In this document: positions 1-6,559 of the stretch, piece by piece
How positions within the stretch are numbered: position 1 is the first letter of the stretch
Layout: each line of letters opens with the position of its first letter
Assembly: GCA_020052975.1 (NCBI GenBank)
Contig: JAGVOC010000382.1
Location: 1 to 9,911, forward strand
Reading direction: 5' to 3'
DNA length: 9,911 nucleotides
Origin: Desulfobacterales bacterium
GTDB taxonomy: Bacteria > Desulfobacterota > Desulfobacteria > Desulfobacterales > RPRI01
The notes under the pieces: model-generated
The model's input: only the letters and a program-made list of their open reading frames with translations
Databases searched by the model: none
What the model was told of the DNA's origin: nothing
Made by a program: the position numbers and the translations under genes

Positions 1-80
1 ATGTCAACTCATCAACATTGTTGATGAGTTATCGGTGTGGGGCCATGCCCCCACACCCCACCGCCGACTACGTCGGCGGA
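1..80. repeat. Array of three adjacent perfect hairpins
   Basis: Three inverted repeats follow each other with 3-base gaps. The first pairs AACTCATCAAC (6-16) with GTTGATGAGTT (20-30), an 11-bp stem with a 3-base loop. The second pairs GGTGTGGGG (34-42) with CCCCACACC (49-57), a 9-bp stem with a 6-base loop. The third pairs CCGCCGAC (61-68) with GTCGGCGG (72-79), an 8-bp stem with a 3-base loop. TCAACT at 4-9 and AGTTGA at 83-88 could also pair and enclose the whole array, competing with the base of the first hairpin. The third stem begins 1 base past the stop of the minus-strand NorD-like gene, so the array may end or protect that transcript. No T-run follows on the minus strand, so it is not a classic intrinsic terminator. 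The pairings are read directly; the function is unknown and a mobile-element end is possible. Confidence 0.8.
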
Positions 81-1685
81 TTAGTTGAAATATTTAAAAG
101 GCCTGTAGGAATCGTTTAGATTGCTGTCCGATCTCTTTTCTCTTATGAGTTTGCCTATTTTCCCATATGTCTGAAAAACGAGGAGAGCGCATGTTTCAAT
201 ATTTCTTTCCATATTCATGGCTTTTTTAAACATACCGTATATCACCATCAGAGATTCTCTTGTTGCAGCATCAGGAGCAAAAAATTCCAGAGCAGTTTCT
301 CCGAGAGCAATAAGCATGTAAAGCAGAAAAAGGAATTTATCCGGATCTTCTTCGTTATATATTTTTCCGGCTTCACGGATAAGCAGGGGATAAGAAAGCC
401 TGACAAGCCCCGGATATTTTTCGGCGCTGATAATCCTTATGCGCCCGTGCTCGAATATGTTAAACAGATCGCAGGCAATCTCCCACACCGGAAAAAGTCT
501 GAAAAACTTTTCCAGATCCGAGCAATCCCCCCGGACACCATCACCTTCATTCCGGTATCCCTGAGGAAAAGAAAAATCACCACTGAATGCGCCGCTGAGT
601 TTGAGAGCTTTTTCAAGGTCAAACCCGAAAGTGTTAAATTCGTACAATCCCGATTCAAGTCTTGCAAGACATTTATAGAGTCCTCTGTTTTCTTCATAAC
701 TTTCATAAACATCTATTTCATCAGGCAGATACAAGAATTTCCCGTCCGAAAAAACGAAGGGCCGGTCGCCGTTTTCATTCAATACTGCCTCACGGACAAC
801 TCCCGGCATTAAAGATAAAGGACATACGGATATTGAGCGGCCGGTTTTAGCCTTCATATATCGGGCAAGCTGGAGCCTGACATCCGAGAGAGGAGCCGCT
901 GTCTGTAATTTCAAAAGTGTGTCGGCGCCAAATTTGGATTCAAGAGAGATAAACTTCATGGCGAGCAACTTGTCTTTGGTGTATTTCTGAAGGCCAAGCG
1001 TTATAAATTCTTTGAGTGCTTCCTGTGAAAGGAAAGAAAGACCTTTCCCCATACCATCAAAAAACAGGTCGGCAAGATGATAGTCTTCACGGATTATTCT
1101 ATAAAGCTCCTCGGCCTGCCAGGACCTTTTTGAAGGCAGAAAAGACAACACTTCTTTCGGGAGGATATGGGAAAAATGACGGCACTCGCTGTAAGTCAGT
1201 TCATTTGAAAAAAGATCTTTCAGTATCCCGAGAAATACGTAACAGGATTTTTTATCTTCTTTTGAAAGTAGGAGAGAAACAGCCTTGAGAGGGTCGGATA
1301 AAGTGTAAGTTCCCTTTTGTTGCATTGAATGGACTGCATCGAGAAAACTTCCCAGCAGTCCTTCATCTCCATCTGCAAGAACGGGAACAAGGTGCTCGGC
1401 CAATAGTCGACCGAAAGTTGGGCCGTTTTCGCCTGCTTTTCTTACAAGCTCTTTGTATTTTTCAACTCTATCCGGTTTCGCAGTTTCATACAGGCTGATG
1501 TAGCCTGCCGCAAGAGTGTTTCCAAAGGTATATTCAACAGATAAGGCCCATGTAACTTCCTCAAACAGTGTTCGGGCCTGACTTTTTGAAAGCACAATTT
1601 TTTTTTGTTCTATTTTCTCTTTAACTGATTTTGCAGTTTCCGGATCGGCAAAAGATAGTTCTTTTATCGGGTCTGTTTCTTCCAT
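81..1685 (-). CDS. NorD/CbbO-like protein without a visible VWA domain
   Basis: Protein of 534 residues from the ATG at 1685, mostly alpha-helical and soluble, with no signal peptide or convincing membrane segment. Two stretches resemble the conserved middle of NorD/CbbO activation proteins: residues about 316-356, with YLPDEIDVYES and then LESGLYEFNTFGFD, and residues about 401-429, with ACDLFNIFEHGRIR and KYPGLVR. In those families a C-terminal VWA domain with a DxSxS metal site (MIDAS) follows. Here no DxSxS is present and the protein ends about 105 residues after the second stretch, so it is either a truncated or a naturally VWA-less form. It lies directly downstream of a CbbQ/NorQ-type ATPase, its expected partner. 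An earlier in-frame ATG at 1721 overlaps the ATPase stop by one base (TGATG), but GGAGG at 1695-1699 is spaced 9 bases from the ATG at 1685, which favours that start. The family call rests on remembered motifs and is moderately sure. Confidence 0.7.
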   Translation of the reverse strand: MEETDPIKELSFADPETAKSVKEKIEQKKIVLSKSQARTLFEEVTWALSVEYTFGNTLAAGYISLYETAKPDRVEKYKELVRKAGENGPTFGRLLAEHLVPVLADGDEGLLGSFLDAVHSMQQKGTYTLSDPLKAVSLLLSKEDKKSCYVFLGILKDLFSNELTYSECRHFSHILPKEVLSFLPSKRSWQAEELYRIIREDYHLADLFFDGMGKGLSFLSQEALKEFITLGLQKYTKDKLLAMKFISLESKFGADTLLKLQTAAPLSDVRLQLARYMKAKTGRSISVCPLSLMPGVVREAVLNENGDRPFVFSDGKFLYLPDEIDVYESYEENRGLYKCLARLESGLYEFNTFGFDLEKALKLSGAFSGDFSFPQGYRNEGDGVRGDCSDLEKFFRLFPVWEIACDLFNIFEHGRIRIISAEKYPGLVRLSYPLLIREAGKIYNEEDPDKFLFLLYMLIALGETALEFFAPDAATRESLMVIYGMFKKAMNMERNIETCALLVFQTYGKIGKLIREKRSDSNLNDSYRPFKYFN

Positions 1686-1694
1686 TGCTTCCAT

Positions 1695-1699
1695 CCTCC
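1695..1699 (-). promoter_or_regulatory. Ribosome binding site that decides the NorD-like start
   Basis: GGAGG on the minus strand lies 9 bases upstream of the ATG at 1685. It abuts another in-frame ATG at 1694 (no spacer) and lies inside the frame of the ATG at 1721. The ATG at 1721 has no comparable site ahead of it. This supports initiation at 1685. Confidence 0.55.
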
Positions 1700-1720
1700 G
1701 GACAAATGCCTGTCGCTGCA

Positions 1721-2536
1721 TCAGAATACGTCTTCAATCAGATCATTCAATGTTTCAAGGAGTTTTATATCATCAGTCAGGGGCAGGCAGATGGCAGACA
1801 TGCAGGCTTCACGAACCGGGATATTTCTGCCAATAAGCTGTGCCGCATATATCAGAAGGCGGGTGCTGGCCCCTTCGGTCAGGCCGTACTCACGCATGCT
1901 CCTTATTTTTTCTGCAAGAGATACAAGCTTCAGCGCTTCGCCGGCTTCAACTCCGCCTTCATGCGATACAATCTCGGCTTCTTTTTCTGCCTCCGGATAG
2001 TTGAATTCAATAGAGACAAACCTCTGGCGCGTGCTTTGCTTCAAGTCTTTCAGAACGGACTGGTATCCCGGATTATAGGAAATAACCAGCATGAAATCAG
2101 GATGCGCCGATATCACCTCTCCTGTTTTATCAATCCCGAGAGTTCTTCTGTAATCGGTCAAAGGGTGTATAACAACGGTCGTATCTTTTCGTGCTTCCAC
2201 AATCTCATCCAGATAACATATGGCCCCTTTTCGCACAGCCCTTGTCAAAGGACCGTCCATCCAGATCGTCTCGTCTTTTTTGAGCAAAAACCGGCCGACA
2301 AGATCTGTTGCAAAAAGATCTTCATGACAGGAAACGGTTACAAGCGGCCGTTTTAAACGATATGCCATATATTCCACGAACCTTGTTTTGCCGCACCCTG
2401 TCGGGCCTTTTAACATAACGGGAAGCCTTATGTCATATGCGGCTTGAAACATTCTGATCTCATTGCCGGTGGCAAGATAATAGGGCTCTTTATCGATAAT
2501 ATTAAGGGCTGTTTCCACATCTGTTTCATCGTTCAT
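1721..2536 (-). CDS. CbbQ/NirQ/NorQ-family AAA+ (MoxR-like) ATPase
   Basis: A 271-residue cytoplasmic ATPase of the MoxR-like AAA+ group. Visible motifs are Walker A GPTGCGKT (44-51), Walker [13 protein letters not shown] (105-116, with D110 and E111), a sensor-1 asparagine in [10 protein letters not shown] (N155), an arginine-finger region STRQRF (168-173), and a C-terminal CbbQ_C-like helical part including [15 protein letters not shown] (221-235). The length of about 270 residues is usual for CbbQ/NorQ. Known relatives form hexameric rings and, with a CbbO/NorD-type partner, remodel or activate a target enzyme such as Rubisco or nitric oxide reductase. The partner-like gene follows directly. 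No Rubisco or nitric oxide reductase gene is in the window, so the client is unknown. Start: ATG preceded by AAGGA with an 8-base spacer (minus strand 2549-2545). Family assignment is firm; the specific subfamily is not. Confidence 0.93.
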   Translation of the reverse strand: MNDETDVETALNIIDKEPYYLATGNEIRMFQAAYDIRLPVMLKGPTGCGKTRFVEYMAYRLKRPLVTVSCHEDLFATDLVGRFLLKKDETIWMDGPLTRAVRKGAICYLDEIVEARKDTTVVIHPLTDYRRTLGIDKTGEVISAHPDFMLVISYNPGYQSVLKDLKQSTRQRFVSIEFNYPEAEKEAEIVSHEGGVEAGEALKLVSLAEKIRSMREYGLTEGASTRLLIYAAQLIGRNIPVREACMSAICLPLTDDIKLLETLNDLIEDVF

Positions 2537-2627
2537 TTAACATTTCCTTCTATTACGGGATTTTATTTGCATCAGTTATACCGGACTCGTAAAAAATCCG
2601 AAAAAAGGGGAAAAAAAGGGGGAAACC

Positions 2628-2656
2628 TTGCTTAAGTTTTATATATGTATTATTCT
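2628..2656 (+). promoter_or_regulatory. Candidate sigma-70 promoter for the TraB-family gene
   Basis: TTGCTT (2628-2633), a 17-base spacer, then TATTCT (2651-2656). Each box matches the consensus at 4 of 6 positions. Transcription would start near 2663, giving a leader of about 35 bases. It lies in the 161-base divergent gap between the ATPase and the TraB-family gene. The gap also holds an A/G-rich tract at about 2590-2623 (plus strand). Confidence 0.35.
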
Positions 2657-2697
2657 ACAAGATATTTTACAATAATAACAAAAGGAATTAATGCTAA

Positions 2698-3867
2698 ATG
2701 CAGGAAACAAGCAACTGTGATATGGTTCACCGTCTGACCCACGAAGGTAAAGAGATAATTTTAGTCGGAACAGCTCATGTATCAAAAGAGAGTGTTAAAC
2801 TCGTAACTTCAGTTATTTACGAGGAAAAACCTGATACCGTATGTGTCGAGCTTTGCGAAACAAGATATCAGGCCATAATAAATAAGGATTTATGGCTTAA
2901 TACGGATATCGTCAAGGTAATAAAAGAAAAAAAATCTTTTCTTCTCCTTTCCAACCTCCTTATGGCATCTTTTCAAAAAAGAATTGCAAAAAAGTTTGAT
3001 ATTAAGCCGGGGCAGGAAATGATAGAGGCGATCCGGGCAGGCGAAGCTGCCGGAGCAAAAATATATCCGTCTGACAGGGATATACGGGTAACCCTGTCAA
3101 GAGTCTGGCGTAAAATGGGATTCTGGGGCAAAACCAAACTCCTTTTTCAGCTGCTTTTATCTCTTGGAGAAGTAGGGGATATCACCGAACAAGACATAGA
3201 AAAAATGAAACAGGAAGATGTGCTTGAGACCCTTCTTGCTGAAGTGGGGAAATCGCTTCCGGTTTTAAAAAAAATATTAATAGATGAAAGAGACATGTAC
3301 CTTTCACAAAAAATCAAAACGGCTCCGGGAAATAAAATCGTTGCTGTTGTGGGAGCCGGCCATGTAAAAGGCATAAAATCATTCTGGAACGATACCATCG
3401 ACACCGATTCTCTCGAACAAATACCGCCTAAAAGCAGAATGGCTGATGTTTTTCAGTGGGTTATGTCCCTGGGTATATTATTGATTTTTATTCTAGGTTT
3501 TTATTACGGCGGAGCAAAGGCCGGTGCGGACATGATAACCTGGTGGATAATTATTACGGGGCTTCTTGCAGGATTAGGCGCCCTTTTGGCAATGGCGCAC
3601 CCTTTAACAATTTTATCTTCGATTCTGGCAGCGCCCTTAACAACCCTGCACCCGTTAATTGCGGCAGGATGGGTTTCAGGGCTTGTGGAAGCCTTTTCCC
3701 GTAAACCTAAGGTACGGGATCTCGAAAGTCTTCCTGAAGATATACTTTCGATCAGGGGCTTCTGGAAAAACAAGGTTACCAGAATCCTTCTTGTGGTCGC
3801 TTTTACGAACCTCGGGGCCGCTATCGGCTCAATGGTTGCCATACCGCTTATGATAAAAATGTTGTAG
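2698..3867 (+). CDS. TraB/PrgY-family (TIKI-like) membrane protein
   Basis: A 389-residue protein of the TraB/PrgY family, which belongs to the TIKI/EreA/ChaN-like putative metalloprotease superfamily. The N-terminal domain (about 9-230) carries the family motifs: GTAHVS (24-29), VCVELCETRY (48-57), DRDIRVTLSR (126-135), DERD (196-199) and VVGAGHVKGI (217-226). The conserved His and Glu in these motifs are the presumed metal or catalytic residues. The C-terminal third is hydrophobic, with about four membrane segments near 255-271, 280-300, 302-330 and 363-387. The bulk of the protein therefore sits on one face of the inner membrane. Enterococcal PrgY/TraB lowers peptide pheromone activity; the role of chromosomal homologues is not settled and the substrate here is unknown. 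AAAGGA at 2681-2686 is about 11 bases before the ATG. An out-of-frame ATG lies at 2691. It is transcribed away from the ATPase pair and appears to stand alone. Confidence 0.9.
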   Translation: MQETSNCDMVHRLTHEGKEIILVGTAHVSKESVKLVTSVIYEEKPDTVCVELCETRYQAIINKDLWLNTDIVKVIKEKKSFLLLSNLLMASFQKRIAKKFDIKPGQEMIEAIRAGEAAGAKIYPSDRDIRVTLSRVWRKMGFWGKTKLLFQLLLSLGEVGDITEQDIEKMKQEDVLETLLAEVGKSLPVLKKILIDERDMYLSQKIKTAPGNKIVAVVGAGHVKGIKSFWNDTIDTDSLEQIPPKSRMADVFQWVMSLGILLIFILGFYYGGAKAGADMITWWIIITGLLAGLGALLAMAHPLTILSSILAAPLTTLHPLIAAGWVSGLVEAFSRKPKVRDLESLPEDILSIRGFWKNKVTRILLVVAFTNLGAAIGSMVAIPLMIKML

Positions 3868-3870
3868 CTT

Positions 3871-4015
3871 AGAAGCCATTTCAAAACCCCGTCTGAGGCC
3901 TGACAGCTGTGTTGCAAGCCTCTTCAAAATGCTCACATACTCCCGTGTATGCTGCGCTTTTTCATCGGCTTGCGCCTTGCTCTCAGACCTGATCCGAGAT
4001 TTTAAAATGGCTTCT
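3871..4015. repeat. 145-bp intergenic inverted-repeat element
   Basis: The ends are AGAAGCCATTTCAAAA (3871-3886) and TTTTAAAATGGCTTCT (4000-4015), which are reverse complements at 15 of 16 positions. Further in, GTCTGAG (3891-3897) matches inverted CTCAGAC (3982-3988). A small central hairpin pairs CATAC (3936-3940) with GTATG (3947-3951). The element begins 4 bases after the TraB-family stop and fills part of the gap between two convergent genes. It encodes no transposase; open frames across it are low-value by-products. The layout fits a miniature non-autonomous element or an extragenic palindrome. I recall similar intergenic sequences in Desulfobacteraceae, which is memory and not a search result. 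It may also serve as a two-way terminator structure. Confidence 0.75.
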
Positions 4016-4103
4016 ACTTTTCGCAATTCACTGTTCACTATATGAGACCTTTGAAGAACATCCAATTTTGTCCAAGTACAAGGAAGGCGATATTTAAGGC
4101 TTA

Positions 4104-4176
4104 AGTTCCTAGTTTATAGTTCCTGGTTCCTGGTTAAAAGAAAAAACCAAAAACTACAAACCAGAGACCGGAAACC
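4104..4176. repeat. GGTTCCT-type short repeats forming an imperfect hairpin
   Basis: AGTTCCTAGTTT (4104-4115) is followed by AGTTCCTGGTTCCTGGTT (4118-4135), a heptamer repeated with small changes. After an A-rich spacer comes AACCAGAGACCGGAAAC (4159-4175), complementary to 4119-4135 at 13 of 17 positions. The structure lies between the 3' ends of the TraB-family gene and purN. With the 145-bp element beside it, it makes up most of the 341-base convergent gap (3868-4208). The remainder (4016-4103 and 4177-4208) shows nothing I recognise. A weak bidirectional terminator is possible. Confidence 0.55.
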
Positions 4177-4208
4177 GAATCTTTAAATAAATCGGGCAAA
4201 AGGGGGTG

Positions 4209-5018
4209 TTATGCAACGGTCTTCCCGTTCACTATTTGAACCACCGTTCTCTCGACTTTCTTACCGTCTTCAAGGGTATAAGTCATCCTGACAGTTTTAA
4301 GGCAGTTTTGGGCAAAAAGCTGAATGCATTCGGGATAAAGCTCCCACTCAAGAGAAAGCCCCTTTTTTTTGATCGAATCTATTGTGTCGTCCGGTTCTAT
4401 CGGAAAGGCCTTTTGTCCGATTATAGGACCTGAGTCCTCCCCGTAATCGATAAAATGTACCGTGCATCCTCCTATTTTCGACCCGTAACGAAATGTGTCT
4501 CCATACCCGTCAGTTCCCGGAAAAGCCGGCAGCAGGGCTGGATGTATGTTCATGATGCGTGGATTGTCAGAATCTGTATTTACTCTGTCTATAAAATACG
4601 GGGTAAGGTTTCTCAAGAAACCCGCAAGGACAAGAAGATCAAAGGGATGGCTCTGCATCTTTTCAAGAAGTCCGGCTTCGGCAACAGCCCTTGTGATAAT
4701 GAAAGATTTTATCTTTTGCAGATCAGATCCGGCCGGAAAAAGAGAAAGCCTGGAACGAATATCCTCTTCATCAAAATCGCCGGGCAGCCTGATCTCCCCT
4801 GGATCTTTTCTGTACTCCTTAATTATGGAGGAATAGTTCACTACAAAGGTCGGAATGTTGTGTTTTGATGCTCTCACGAGGCCTTTTGCGTCCGGATTAT
4901 CAGATCCGACAAAGACCATCTTCCCATCTATTTTTCCGGACTCGCATGAATCTATGATAGCCTGCAGATTGGTTCCGCCGCCCGATATAAGTGCACCTAT
5001 CCGGATATAATTCTCCAT
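4209..5018 (-). CDS. purN: Phosphoribosylglycinamide formyltransferase (PurN-type), with insertion
   Basis: Formyl-transferase-fold protein of 269 residues. The family enzyme GART transfers a formyl group from 10-formyl-tetrahydrofolate to GAR, the third step of purine synthesis, in the cytoplasm. Visible motifs: SGGGTNLQAIID (12-23, phosphate-binding loop), DLLVLAGFLRNLTP (127-140), MNIHPALLPAFPG (156-168) with the catalytic Asn157 and His159, TVHFID (186-191) and EDSGPII (194-200) with the catalytic Asp195. The E. coli enzyme has about 212 residues. The extra length here is mainly an insertion of roughly 45 residues around 65-115, plus a short charged C-terminal tail. The ATG at 5018 is chosen because GGGAG (5027-5031) stands 8 bases ahead; a longer frame to 5072 adds 18 residues without family similarity. 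No other pur gene is adjacent. Another folate-dependent formyltransferase activity cannot be fully excluded. Confidence 0.88.
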   Translation of the reverse strand: MENYIRIGALISGGGTNLQAIIDSCESGKIDGKMVFVGSDNPDAKGLVRASKHNIPTFVVNYSSIIKEYRKDPGEIRLPGDFDEEDIRSRLSLFPAGSDLQKIKSFIITRAVAEAGLLEKMQSHPFDLLVLAGFLRNLTPYFIDRVNTDSDNPRIMNIHPALLPAFPGTDGYGDTFRYGSKIGGCTVHFIDYGEDSGPIIGQKAFPIEPDDTIDSIKKKGLSLEWELYPECIQLFAQNCLKTVRMTYTLEDGKKVERTVVQIVNGKTVA

Positions 5019-5062
5019 ATGAGCATCTCCCTTTAGAATGTGACAAGAACTATGTTGCCGAA

Positions 5063-5091
5063 CAGCTAACAAAACGGAATATTTTTGTCAA
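5063..5091 (-). promoter_or_regulatory. Weak candidate promoter for purN
   Basis: On the minus strand an exact TTGACA (5091-5086) is followed after 17 bases by TAGCTG (5068-5063), a poor -10 box. Transcription would start near 5057, about 40 bases before the purN ATG. A perfect TATAAT also occurs on the minus strand at 5125-5120, but without a matching -35 box. Either could serve; neither is convincing alone. Confidence 0.25.
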
Positions 5092-5221
5092 TCAATCGCT
5101 TGTCCTCGTTGACTCTCTTATTATACCGCAACGATCTGCTTATCCTGTTATCTGTCCGGTATCTTTTATGTTTATAAGCAGAAACCGGTGCTTTTCTTTT
5201 GCCTGCCTGAAAATGAGGGTG

Positions 5222-5250
5222 TTGACAATATTCATGCATACAACTATAAT
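5222..5250 (+). promoter_or_regulatory. Consensus sigma-70 promoter for trxA-trxB-bamD
   Basis: TTGACA (5222-5227), a 17-base spacer, and TATAAT (5245-5250): both hexamers match the housekeeping consensus at all six positions, with the optimal spacing. Transcription should start near 5257, leaving a leader of about 34 bases before the trxA ATG at 5291. This is the strongest promoter signal in the window and suggests high constitutive expression. Confidence 0.85.
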
Positions 5251-5290
5251 CTACCAAAATAAAAATTCTTTTATGGAAAGGATATATGAA

Positions 5291-5617
5291 ATGTCAGAAG
5301 GTATAATGGAAATCAGTGACGGCAGTTTTGATTCAGAAGTTATTCAATCGGAAAAACCGGTTCTGGTTGATTTTTGGGCGCCATGGTGCGGCCCATGCAA
5401 GGCTATCGGGCCTATAATCGAAGAGCTTGCAGGAGAATTCAGCGACAAGATTAAATTCGCGAAATGCAATGTTGATGACAACCCTGTTTCCCCGGGAAAA
5501 TTTGGAATAAAAGCCATTCCTACACTTATTTTCTTCAAGCAGGGAAAGGTAGTTGATCAAATTACCGGCATGGTAGCAAAATCCAAACTACAGCAAACAA
5601 TAAACAGCATACTGTAA
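5291..5617 (+). CDS. trxA: Thioredoxin
   Basis: A 108-residue cytoplasmic thioredoxin of the usual size. The active site WCGPC (32-36) sits in the classic context VDFWAPWCGPCKAIGP. The buried aspartate is in VDFWA (D27), and the cis-proline is P77 in KAIPTL. A late GKVV turn and a C-terminal helix complete the fold. It reduces protein disulfides (for example in ribonucleotide reductase or peroxiredoxins) and is recharged by the reductase encoded next. Start: ATG at 5291 with AAAGGA (5277-5282) 8 bases ahead. An in-frame ATG at 5273 would add six residues but lies upstream of that site. The frame is open far upstream, but that stretch has no thioredoxin similarity and contains the promoter. 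First gene of a three-gene unit. Confidence 0.96.
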   Translation: MSEGIMEISDGSFDSEVIQSEKPVLVDFWAPWCGPCKAIGPIIEELAGEFSDKIKFAKCNVDDNPVSPGKFGIKAIPTLIFFKQGKVVDQITGMVAKSKLQQTINSIL

Positions 5618-5629
5618 CAAAAGCCTGCC

Positions 5630-6559
5630 ATGGAAAAAGCGGATTACGATCTCATAATAATCGGGGGAGGACCTGCCGGGCTTACGGCCGGAATTTATGC
5701 TGTAAGGGCAAGATTAAATGTAATTCTTTATGAAAAGCTTGTGCCCGGCGGCCAGATAATTGTTACCGACTGGGTCGAAAATTATCCCGGCTTTCCTGAA
5801 GGGATAAGCGGAATGGATCTCGTTGACAAAATGGTGGAACAGGCTAAACGCCTTGGCCTCAGAATAGAAAACAACGAGGTAATTTCCCTTGATTTGTCAG
5901 GGCAGGTTAAGAAAGTCATTTTCCCCGGCAGGACAGTCACAGCCCATGCCATAATACTTGCAACAGGTGCGCATCCAAAAAAACTTGGCGTTCAGGGAGA
6001 AGATGCTTTTCTGGGAAAAGGAATCTCTTTTTGCGCCACATGTGACGGACCATTTTACAAAAACAAGGCGGTTGCGGCTGTTGGCGGTGGTGATACTGCT
6101 GTTCAGGAAAGCATCTTCCTTACCAGGTTTGCAAAAAAGGTCTATCTTATCCACAGAAGAGACCAGCTCAGAGCAACAAAAATTTTACAGGAACGCGCCT
6201 TTGCTAACAACAAGATAGACTTTGTCTGGAATTCGGTTGTAACCCGTATTGAAGGGTCTGTCGGCCTGGAAAAAATAACCGTAAAAAATGTTAAAACAGG
6301 GGAATTAAAAGAGCTTCCTGTTGACGGTTGCTTTATCTGGGTAGGAATTCTCCCTAACAGCGGTTTTCTTCCGGACACAATTAAGACAGATGAATACGGA
6401 TTTGTAATTGCCAACCATAAAATGGAAACCTCGGTTCCCGGTCTCTTTGCTGCCGGCGACGGGCGGAGCACTCCTTTGCGCCAGATTGCAACAGCAGTCG
6501 GAGATGCAGCGATTGCTGCCTTTTCCGCGGAACACTACATTGAAAGTTTGAAAAATTGA
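5630..6559 (+). CDS. trxB: Thioredoxin-disulfide reductase (NADPH, FAD)
   Basis: A 309-residue flavoprotein that passes electrons from NADPH through FAD and a redox disulfide to thioredoxin in the cytoplasm. Motifs: FAD-binding GGGPAG (12-17), the redox pair CATC (C135, C138) in CATCDGPF, NADPH-binding GGGDTA (152-157), HRRDQLRA (175-182) whose arginines fit recognition of the NADPH 2'-phosphate, and the second FAD motif AAGDGR (274-279) followed by RQIATAVGDAAIAA. Length and motif order are typical of low-molecular-weight TrxB. It starts 12 bases after the trxA stop with only a poor ribosome binding site, suggesting translational coupling. Its TGA stop overlaps the TTG start of bamD. Pairing with trxA makes the function secure. 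Confidence 0.96.
   Translation: MEKADYDLIIIGGGPAGLTAGIYAVRARLNVILYEKLVPGGQIIVTDWVENYPGFPEGISGMDLVDKMVEQAKRLGLRIENNEVISLDLSGQVKKVIFPGRTVTAHAIILATGAHPKKLGVQGEDAFLGKGISFCATCDGPFYKNKAVAAVGGGDTAVQESIFLTRFAKKVYLIHRRDQLRATKILQERAFANNKIDFVWNSVVTRIEGSVGLEKITVKNVKTGELKELPVDGCFIWVGILPNSGFLPDTIKTDEYGFVIANHKMETSVPGLFAAGDGRSTPLRQIATAVGDAAIAAFSAEHYIESLKN

Noticed and set aside
1..90. Integron attC site or group II intron end for the hairpin array
   Set aside because: No GTTRRRY/RYYYAAC core pair in the right order and no intron domain V-like sequence could be seen.
1631..2356. Plus-strand open frame of 241 codons opposite the ATPase gene
   Set aside because: It is antisense to a gene with clear AAA+ motifs, is rich in unlikely residues, and looks like a shadow frame.
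3829..4065. Minus-strand open frame of 78 codons starting MDVLQRSHIV
   Set aside because: It lies almost wholly within the 145-bp inverted-repeat element and overlaps the end of the TraB-family gene; no ribosome binding site or protein-like pattern supports it.
4991..5290. Upstream extension of the trxA frame (about 100 extra residues)
   Set aside because: It crosses the consensus promoter and the start of purN, has no thioredoxin similarity, and the ATG at 5291 has a well-placed ribosome binding site.
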